Below are positions 1-4,702 of a DNA stretch of 6,825 nucleotides, in pieces (position 1 is the first letter of the stretch; each line of letters starts with the position of its first letter). Source of the DNA: Spirochaetales bacterium (GTDB taxonomy: Bacteria; Spirochaetota; Spirochaetia; DSM-27196; PWMO01); NCBI GenBank assembly GCA_007130025.1, contig SLTF01000112.1:1-6825 (forward strand), written 5' to 3'. The translations under genes were made by a program, and so were the position numbers. The notes under the pieces were generated by a model. That model was not told the DNA's origin. It saw only the letters and a list, made by a program, of their open reading frames with translations, and searched no databases.

Positions 1-164
1 ACATCATCCGTGGCGCAACAATCGAACTGATTATCCGCCCCGATGGGCGTATCGTGTCCCAGCAGGGCGGCAGGATCAACGGAGATGCCGTGCACTTCTC
101 CATCCCCGTGGTTCGACTGCTCACGGTGAGCGACCGTCTCGAGTACTCGCTGACCTTCCGGTAG
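1..164 (+). CDS. C-terminal end of an unrecognised protein (5' part outside window)
   Basis: An open frame enters from the left edge (codons starting at position 3) and ends at TAG 162-164, giving the last 53 or so residues of a protein. The sequence is an alternation of short hydrophobic stretches and charged turns, with Ile-Pro-Val-Val-Arg-Leu-Leu and a final Tyr-Ser-Leu-Thr-Phe-Arg, which looks like the edge strands of a small beta-rich domain. There is no transmembrane segment and no motif I recognise. The frame is believable because it stays open from the edge, has ordinary GC-rich codon use and stops just before a promoter-like sequence and the next gene. The family and function cannot be named from this fragment. 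Confidence 0.6.
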   Translation, partial: IIRGATIELIIRPDGRIVSQQGGRINGDAVHFSIPVVRLLTVSDRLEYSLTFR

Positions 165-190
165 TCAAAAACGGTCGTCGCCCCTATACT
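162..190 (+). promoter_or_regulatory. Possible sigma70-type promoter of the sulfurtransferase gene
   Basis: TAGTCA (162-167, 4 of 6 matches to TTGACA) is separated by 17 nt from TATACT (185-190, 5 of 6 matches to TATAAT). Transcription would begin near 197, only about 3 nt before the ATG at 200, so the message would be leaderless or nearly so. The -35 box overlaps the stop codon of the upstream gene. The assignment rests on box match and spacing alone. Confidence 0.4.
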
Positions 191-199
191 CCCGGAAGA

Positions 200-1018
200 A
201 TGGCTGAGACCGGTGGGCTGCTGATCCGCGCCGAATCACTATTTCATATTCTCGCTCTTCCCGACCTTGTGGTGCTGGATTCGCGCGGTGAACAGGACTA
301 CCAGCGTGGGCACATCGTTGGTGCGGTGCATCTCTCACCTTCAGCGCTCGAGCGCGATATCATTCTGGACAACGGCGAGACGGTCTCCAACATGCTCACC
401 ACTCCCGAGGCAGCCACCCGCGTACTGCGGCGGGCTGGCATCAATGCGGACAGTCGTGTTGTGGTCTATGACGCCGGGGGAGGCAGCTCCGCGGCACGCC
501 TGTTCTGGGCGCTTGAGTCGCTGGGTGTCTCGCGGGTACAGCTGCTCGACGGCGGGTACGACGGCTGGCGCGACGAGGTGGGTATTGTAACCCGCGAAGA
601 ACCGGCCCCAACCCTCGGAACCGTCGAGGCGCGAATCGACGAGCAGCGGATGGCCGACTTCTCGGACGTGCTCACCGGCATTGGGCAGGGTTCCAAGTCG
701 CTCTGCAACACCCTCTCCGCGGATGATTTTGCCGGCGGGGCCATCCCCACCAGCGTGAACGTACCCTACTATCGTACCTACACGGGCGGTCGATATCCCG
801 TACTGCGAACCCCCGAAGAGCTCCGCGAGCTCTTTCTGGGCGTAGGCGGGACCCTCGAGCGGGAGATGGTCTTCTACTGTCGGATCGGCTACTGCGCGGC
901 TCAATGCTACTTCGCCGCCCGCGTGGCCGGTTTCCAGCGGGTGCGGCTCTACGATGGATCGATGCAGGACTGGGCGCAGCGCGGGGGGCGTCTCCTGCCG
1001 TCCGGTCGTGGCGTGTGA
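200..1018 (+). CDS. Two-domain rhodanese-like sulfurtransferase
   Basis: This 272-aa protein has the size and tandem layout of thiosulfate or 3-mercaptopyruvate sulfurtransferases, which carry sulfur as a persulfide on a cysteine of the C-terminal domain. The N-terminal domain (about 8-130) has the usual Val-Val-Leu-Asp-Ser-Arg strand, Gly-His-Ile-x-Gly-Ala-Val-His-Leu, and Val-Val-Tyr-Asp-Ala-Gly-Gly at 88-94, where Asp91 replaces cysteine, as is normal for this inactive domain. The C-terminal domain (about 150-265) has the active loop Cys227-Arg-Ile-Gly-Tyr-Cys232, so Cys227 is the likely catalytic residue. Cys-Arg-Ile-Gly recalls thiosulfate-type loops more than the Cys-Gly-Ser-Gly of mercaptopyruvate enzymes. 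The loop has extra cysteines (232, 236), and the Asp-x-Arg and Gly-His-Ile-Pro-Gly motifs of this domain are altered. No signal peptide is seen, so it is probably cytoplasmic. The ATG at 200 has GGAAG at 194-198, unusually close. The substrate is not determined. Confidence 0.88.
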   Translation: MAETGGLLIRAESLFHILALPDLVVLDSRGEQDYQRGHIVGAVHLSPSALERDIILDNGETVSNMLTTPEAATRVLRRAGINADSRVVVYDAGGGSSAARLFWALESLGVSRVQLLDGGYDGWRDEVGIVTREEPAPTLGTVEARIDEQRMADFSDVLTGIGQGSKSLCNTLSADDFAGGAIPTSVNVPYYRTYTGGRYPVLRTPEELRELFLGVGGTLEREMVFYCRIGYCAAQCYFAARVAGFQRVRLYDGSMQDWAQRGGRLLPSGRGV

Positions 1019-1072
1019 ACCGGTCTCACCCCGGGGAATACCGGCGAATCGCTCACGTATTACCGATTTACC

Positions 1073-1101
1073 TTGCAAAGATGATTCTTTCGCCCTACAA
1101 T
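1073..1101 (+). promoter_or_regulatory. Predicted sigma70-type promoter of the moeA-moaA-moaC operon
   Basis: TTGCAA (1073-1078, 4 of 6 to consensus) lies 17 nt before TACAAT (1096-1101, 5 of 6 to consensus). The expected transcription start is near 1108, which gives a leader of about 38 nt before the moeA ATG at 1146. The site is in the only intergenic gap of more than 100 nt on the plus strand. The leader is too short for a Moco riboswitch and no other leader structure is evident. Confidence 0.6.
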
Positions 1102-1145
1102 ACCCTCACATCCGGTGCGGTCCACCCCTCCGGATCTCATTGCGT

Positions 1146-2390
1146 ATGACCGAACGTGTTCCGCTTCATCCCGATGAAGCGCTTTCGATAGTGCAGGCTC
1201 TCCCCGTGGCAACTCCGCGGGAAGAAACCGTCCTGTTGACGGAGGCCCTTGATCGTGCGCTCCCGCGCTCCGTTCCCGCTCCCATGGATTCCCCGCCGTT
1301 CGACAAGGCCGCCATGGACGGGTTCGCCGTCCGTGCCGATGATGAGAGCGAACGCTTCCGCATCGTGGAGACCATCGCCGCCGGCGACACGCCTGGAGGC
1401 GCCGCCGTACCAGGGGGCGCCGGCTCTACCGGTCCGGTCGGTTCGACCGGTGCGACCGGGGGGCTCCAGGCCGGGGAGTGTGCCCGCATCATGACCGGCG
1501 CCCGGGTGCCCGTTGGTACCGGCAAGGTCGTGCGGGTTGAGTTTACCGAGGTGAACGAAGGCTGGATGCGGCTCACCCAGCCCGAACCGCTGGGAAACGT
1601 CATTCGTCGCGGCGAGAACGCCCGCGCCGGCAGCGACCTGCTGACGCCGCGGGTTCTGGGGCCGGCCGATATCGCCGTACTCGCCGCGATGGGCATTCCC
1701 TCGGTCTCGGTGGCGGCGCGCCCGATGGTCGGCATCGTTGCAACGGGTAGCGAGCTCCGCCTGCCCGGCGAGTCGCTGTCCGACGGTCAGATCTACAACA
1801 GCAACAGTTTCAGCCTGTGCGCCCAGGCGCGCCGGGCAGGCGCCCTCACCACCGACTACGGCATCGTCCGCGACGACCGCGCCGTCATGACCCAGACCAT
1901 CGCGCGCGCCCTCGCCGAGAGCGACGTGCTGCTGCTCTCCGGCGGCGTCTCCATGGGCGACTACGACTACGTGCCCGAGGTTCTCGCCGAGTGCGGCGTG
2001 ACGGTGCGTTTCCACAAGCTTCGGATCAAACCGGGCAAGCCCACCCTGTTTGGTACCACGGACCGCGGGTTTGTTTTTGGGCTTCCCGGTAACCCGGCGA
2101 GCACCTACGTGCTCTTCGAGCTCTTCGTCGCGCCGCTGATCCAGCGACTGATGGGACTCACGCACCAGCCCATCGTTCATCGGGGAGAGCTCGCGGTGGA
2201 ACTGTCGCGGCGGATCGCCGATCGGGTAGAATATCTTCCCGCTCGCATCGCCGACGGCGTGGTGGAACCGTGCGCCTATCGCGGCTCAAACCACATTAAC
2301 GGCGTGGCCGACGCAAACTGTCTGATACGAATGGAACTGGACCAGACCCACATCGCACAAGGGAGTGTCGTGCATGTTAGACAGATTTGA
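1146..2390 (+). CDS. moeA: Molybdopterin molybdenumtransferase MoeA
   Basis: MoeA inserts molybdate into adenylylated molybdopterin, the final step of basic molybdenum cofactor synthesis, in the cytoplasm. The 414-aa product matches the family's usual length of about 410. Visible motifs are Pro-Pro-Phe-Asp-Lys-Ala-Ala-Met-Asp-Gly-Phe-Ala-Val-Arg (50-63), Arg-Ile-Met-Thr-Gly-Ala (114-119), Ala-Gly-Ser-Asp-Leu-Leu (161-166), Gly-Ile-Val-Ala-Thr-Gly-Ser-Glu-Leu (196-204), Ser-Gly-Gly-Val-Ser-Met-Gly-Asp-Tyr-Asp-Tyr (265-275), Ile-Lys-Pro-Gly-Lys-Pro (294-299) and Gly-Leu-Pro-Gly-Asn-Pro-Ala-Ser (312-319). Asp58, Asp164, Asp243 and Asp274, plus Lys295 and Lys298, are the likely active-site residues by family position. 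An insert of about 20 residues (about 86-106) is made of Gly-X-Y triplets. The ATG at 1146 is chosen because homology begins there and the promoter is just upstream; the frame is open back to 954 inside the previous gene. The ribosome-binding site is weak. The 3' end overlaps moaA by 17 nt. Confidence 0.95.
   Translation: MTERVPLHPDEALSIVQALPVATPREETVLLTEALDRALPRSVPAPMDSPPFDKAAMDGFAVRADDESERFRIVETIAAGDTPGGAAVPGGAGSTGPVGSTGATGGLQAGECARIMTGARVPVGTGKVVRVEFTEVNEGWMRLTQPEPLGNVIRRGENARAGSDLLTPRVLGPADIAVLAAMGIPSVSVAARPMVGIVATGSELRLPGESLSDGQIYNSNSFSLCAQARRAGALTTDYGIVRDDRAVMTQTIARALAESDVLLLSGGVSMGDYDYVPEVLAECGVTVRFHKLRIKPGKPTLFGTTDRGFVFGLPGNPASTYVLFELFVAPLIQRLMGLTHQPIVHRGELAVELSRRIADRVEYLPARIADGVVEPCAYRGSNHINGVADANCLIRMELDQTHIAQGSVVHVRQI
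2361..2365 (+). promoter_or_regulatory. Ribosome-binding site that fixes the moaA start
   Basis: GGGAG, inside the end of moeA, lies 8 nt before the ATG at 2374. This favours ATG 2374 over the in-frame GTG at 2365, which shares its first base with the motif and has no comparable site of its own. MoaA homology begins a few residues after Met at 2374. Confidence 0.65.
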
Positions 2391-3171
2391 CCGCGAGATC
2401 ACCTATCTCAGGATCTCGGTCACCGATCACTGCAACGTACGCTGCACCTACTGCATGCCCGCTGAGGGTGTTCCGCTGAAACACCACAAGGACATGCTGA
2501 GCTTTGAGGACATCACCGAGGTGACCCGCGCCGCCGTCCAACTCGGCATCACCAAGGTTCGACTCACCGGCGGGGAACCACTGGTGCGCCGCGATATTGT
2601 CACGCTGGTGCGGATGCTCGCCGAAATCGAAGGCCTCGAGCACCTCGCCATGACCACCAACGGGTCGCTCCTGCACCGCTACGCCGTGCCGCTTCGCGAT
2701 GCGGGCCTTCACAGCCTCAACATCTCGGTGGACACCCTCGATCCCGAGCGCTATCGCACGATCACCCGCGTGGGAGACCTGGATGCGGCCCTGCGCGGGG
2801 TGGACGCCGCGATTGCCGCGGGCTTTCCCATCAAGATCAATATGGTGGTGGGCGACGATACGAGCGACCGCGAGGTGCGCGAGATGGAAGCGTTCTGCGA
2901 GCGCAAGGGGCTGCGGCTTCAGCTTATCAACCACTATTCGCTCGACGGCGCGAAACGCGACGACTACGAGTTCTCGCGGCCGCCCAAGTGCGACAGCTGC
3001 AACCGCATCCGCCTCCTGGCCGACGGAACCCTCAAGCCCTGCCTCCACACCAACAACGAGATGAAGGTCGACCTCGAGCACGTCCAGGCGAGCCTGATGC
3101 AGACCATCCTCGCCAAGCCGCGCCGCGGCGCCGCGTGTACCAACCGCTCCATGATGGAGATCGGCGGATGA
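2374..3171 (+). CDS. moaA: GTP 3',8-cyclase MoaA (radical SAM), short form
   Basis: MoaA uses S-adenosylmethionine and two [4Fe-4S] clusters to convert GTP to 3',8-cyclo-GTP, the first committed step of molybdopterin synthesis; MoaC acts next. The 265-aa product begins with Tyr-Leu-Arg13-Ile-Ser-Val-Thr-Asp and the radical SAM motif Cys20-x3-Cys24-x2-Cys27, followed by Thr-Gly-Gly-Glu-Pro (65-69). The second, GTP-binding cluster motif is Cys206-x2-Cys209 with Cys223, and Arg211 and Arg213 lie between them. The protein ends in the family's Gly-Gly tail (264-265), which is catalytically important in studied MoaA. It is about 50 residues shorter than usual (about 320-340); the missing part lies between the Leu-Gln-Leu-Ile-Asn-His-Tyr segment (183-188) and Cys206, and no frame disruption is seen. 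It overlaps moeA by 17 nt and moaC by 4 nt. Another radical SAM activity is possible, but the operon and kept motifs favour MoaA. Confidence 0.93.
   Translation: MLDRFDREITYLRISVTDHCNVRCTYCMPAEGVPLKHHKDMLSFEDITEVTRAAVQLGITKVRLTGGEPLVRRDIVTLVRMLAEIEGLEHLAMTTNGSLLHRYAVPLRDAGLHSLNISVDTLDPERYRTITRVGDLDAALRGVDAAIAAGFPIKINMVVGDDTSDREVREMEAFCERKGLRLQLINHYSLDGAKRDDYEFSRPPKCDSCNRIRLLADGTLKPCLHTNNEMKVDLEHVQASLMQTILAKPRRGAACTNRSMMEIGG
3156..3160 (+). promoter_or_regulatory. Ribosome-binding site of moaC inside the end of moaA
   Basis: GGAGA lies 7 nt before the ATG at 3168, within the last codons of moaA. With the ATGA overlap of moaA stop and moaC start, it supports translational coupling and this start. 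Confidence 0.6.
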
Positions 3172-3626
3172 GTGCGGCACTGAGTCACGTGGACGACGCG
3201 GGAAAGGCCCGCATGGTGGACGTCTCGGCCAAGCCGAAGGTCCGCCGGACCGCGCGCGCTTCGGGACGGGTCATCCTTGCTCCCGCCACCGTGGCGCTCA
3301 TCCGCGAAAACAGCATCGCCAAGGGCGACGTGCTCGCAACGGCGCGCATTGCCGGCATCACCGCCGCGAAGCGCACCGCCGAACTCATCCCCCTCTGCCA
3401 CAACATCTCCATTGACGCGGTCTCGGTTGATCTGGAGCTGCAGGACGATGGGGTCGCCATCAGCGCCACCGCGGTCTGCACCGACAAGACCGGCATCGAG
3501 ATGGAAGCCCTCACCGCGGTGAGTGTGGCCGCCCTGACCGTCTACGACATGTGCAAGGCGGTGGACAAATCGATGGTGATCTCGGGTATCCGGCTGGAAG
3601 AGAAGACCAAGGAATCGCTGGGCTGA
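3168..3626 (+). CDS. moaC: Cyclic pyranopterin monophosphate synthase MoaC
   Basis: MoaC rearranges the MoaA product 3',8-cyclo-GTP into cyclic pyranopterin monophosphate, the first stable intermediate of molybdenum cofactor synthesis; family members work as hexamers in the cytoplasm. The 152-aa product is close to the usual length of about 160. Motifs in order are Ala-Arg-Met-Val-Asp-Val-Ser near the start (14-20), Ile-Ala-Lys-Gly-Asp-Val-Leu (50-56), Ala-Ala-Lys-Arg-Thr-Ala-Glu-Leu-Ile-Pro-Leu-Cys-His-Asn-Ile (66-80), Thr-Gly-Ile-Glu-Met-Glu-Ala-Leu-Thr (108-116) and Val-Tyr-Asp-Met-Cys-Lys (125-130). Lys52, His78, Glu111, Glu113, Asp127 and Lys130 match the conserved active-site set. The C-terminus is slightly short, ending soon after Ile-Arg-Leu-Glu-Glu-Lys. 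The start overlaps the moaA stop as ATGA (3168-3171). Gene order, overlap and motifs make this assignment firm. Confidence 0.97.
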   Translation: MSAALSHVDDAGKARMVDVSAKPKVRRTARASGRVILAPATVALIRENSIAKGDVLATARIAGITAAKRTAELIPLCHNISIDAVSVDLELQDDGVAISATAVCTDKTGIEMEALTAVSVAALTVYDMCKAVDKSMVISGIRLEEKTKESLG

Positions 3627-3634
3627 GCGAGAAC

Positions 3635-3651
3635 GCCGCCCGGCCGGCGGC
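3635..3651. terminator. GC-rich hairpin between convergent genes, possible bidirectional terminator
   Basis: GCCGCC (3635-3640), a 5-nt loop and GGCGGC (3646-3651) form a perfect 6-bp GC stem in the 26-nt gap between the moaC stop and the stop of the aldo/keto reductase. There is no T-run on either side, so it is not a classical intrinsic terminator. It could help block read-through in both directions or be a chance result of the base composition. Confidence 0.3.
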
Positions 3652-3652
3652 A

Positions 3653-4663
3653 TCAGGCCCGCGGCGCAATCTGCTCGCGCCAGGCGCGCTCGATGCGCGA
3701 CAACTCTTCACTCGAAAGCTTCCACTCTCCGGCCGCGGCGTTCTCTCGCGCCTGGGCGGCGGTTCGTGCCCCCACCAGCGCGCAGGTGACACCACCGCGC
3801 GCCAAGGCCGCAACGCTGCTGTCGGCCATCGGCGGGCGCCGGGACCAGTTGATTGCCACCTGGGAGACCGGCCGTTCGCGCTCGCGGGCAATGGCGCGCA
3901 GCGTCTCAAGCAGGCCGCCGGCCGCGCTCCATACCGGCTCACGGAAAAAGCGGTAGAACTCGTCTCGGGCGTCGCCGGGAGCAAAGCGGGGAAGCTCGCG
4001 GTACTTGCCGGTAAGGATGCCGGCGGCGAGCGAGCCGTAGCCCAGGGCGCCCAAACCGTGTTTGGCACAGTAGGGAAGGGTGTGTGACTCGGGGGTGCGG
4101 TTCAGCAGTGAGTAGTGCAGCTGCAGGCAGGTGAGGGGAAAGACGGCGCGCACGCGCTCCATGAGGGCCGGTTTGAAGTTTGCCACGCCCAGGAACCGGA
4201 ACCTGCCCGCCTCGTGTACACGCGCCAGCGCCTCGACGGTTTCTTCGATGGGGGTATTCTTGTCCGGCCAGTGGACCTGGTAGAGGTCGATGGTATCCAC
4301 GTTCAGGCGGCGCAGCGAGTCTTCGATCTCGCGACGGACCGCATCGGGGCTGAGGTCCACCACGTGATGCGGCCCGCGCCGCTGGATTCCCATTTTGGTA
4401 GCGATTACCACCTCATGACGGCGTCCGGCAATCGCCCGGCCCACCACTTCCTCGGCCCGGCCGTCGCCGTAGGCCGGCGCGGTGTCAATGAGGGTTACGC
4501 CCGCGTCAAGGGCCGCACGGATTGTCTCTTCGGACTCACGGTCGTCTGCCGGGCCCCACGCGTCCCCACCGAAGGCCCAGGTGCCAAGCCCCACCACCGA
4601 GACGGTGGTGGGCGGGTTGTCAGGACCTGCGACGCCGCCGGCGCCGAGTGAGCGATACTCCAT
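3653..4663 (-). CDS. Aldo/keto reductase, NAD(P)H-dependent oxidoreductase
   Basis: This 336-aa protein is a cytoplasmic TIM-barrel oxidoreductase that would reduce an aldehyde or ketone with NAD(P)H; the natural substrate cannot be read from the sequence. The full catalytic tetrad is visible: Asp60 and Tyr65 in Asp-Thr-Ala-Pro-Ala-Tyr-Gly, Lys90 in Ala-Thr-Lys-Met-Gly, and His131 in Gln-Val-His-Trp-Pro-Asp. Other family marks are Val-Gly-Leu-Gly-Thr-Trp-Ala-Phe-Gly-Gly (24-33), Gly-Tyr-Gly-Ser-Leu-Ala-Ala-Gly-Ile-Leu-Thr-Gly-Lys (208-220) and the cofactor segment Leu-Val-Gly-Ala-Arg-Thr with a later Glu-Asn (296-308). Two insertions set it apart: about 10 residues near 9-20, and about 12 within 275-290 before the cofactor strand. 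The ATG at 4661-4663 fits the family start; its ribosome-binding site is weak. It lies 39 nt after the cyclase in the same direction and may share its transcript. Confidence 0.93.
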   Translation of the reverse strand: MEYRSLGAGGVAGPDNPPTTVSVVGLGTWAFGGDAWGPADDRESEETIRAALDAGVTLIDTAPAYGDGRAEEVVGRAIAGRRHEVVIATKMGIQRRGPHHVVDLSPDAVRREIEDSLRRLNVDTIDLYQVHWPDKNTPIEETVEALARVHEAGRFRFLGVANFKPALMERVRAVFPLTCLQLHYSLLNRTPESHTLPYCAKHGLGALGYGSLAAGILTGKYRELPRFAPGDARDEFYRFFREPVWSAAGGLLETLRAIARERERPVSQVAINWSRRPPMADSSVAALARGGVTCALVGARTAAQARENAAAGEWKLSSEELSRIERAWREQIAPRA

Positions 4664-4685
4664 GCCGCGGACTCGTTCAACCGTA

Positions 4686-4702
4686 CCGGCTCAGAGTGCC
4701 GG
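4686..4702 (-). terminator. Small hairpin between cyclase and aldo/keto reductase
   Basis: Directly after the cyclase stop codon (4703-4705), the minus strand has a 5-bp stem, CCGGC and GCCGG, around a 7-nt loop; a G-T wobble using the last base of the stop could extend it. No T-run follows. It could slow or partly end transcription before the reductase, or have no role. Confidence 0.22.

Noticed and set aside
1019..1046. Terminator after the sulfurtransferase gene
   Set aside because: CCGGT (1020-1024) and ACCGG (1040-1044) can pair, but the stem is only 5 bp with a 15-nt loop, and the inner CCCCGGGG cannot form a normal hairpin. No T-run follows.
954..1145. Longer moeA start inside the end of the sulfurtransferase gene
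   Set aside because: The frame is open, but the added 64 residues are arginine- and proline-rich with no MoeA similarity, overlap the rhodanese coding region, and lie upstream of the predicted promoter start.
1102..1145. Moco riboswitch before moeA
   Set aside because: The predicted leader is about 38 nt, much shorter than the known Moco RNA motif, and no long paired structure is visible.
1137..2180. Long minus-strand open frame opposite moeA (347 codons)
   Set aside because: It is a shadow of the GC-rich coding frame: rich in Gly, Arg, Ala and His, without recognisable motifs, and fully antisense to a well-supported gene. The same applies to the long frames opposite moaA and the cyclase.
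3551..4087. Plus-strand open frame spanning the end of moaC and the reductase
   Set aside because: It crosses the convergent junction, has no family features, and is antisense to the aldo/keto reductase with its complete catalytic tetrad.
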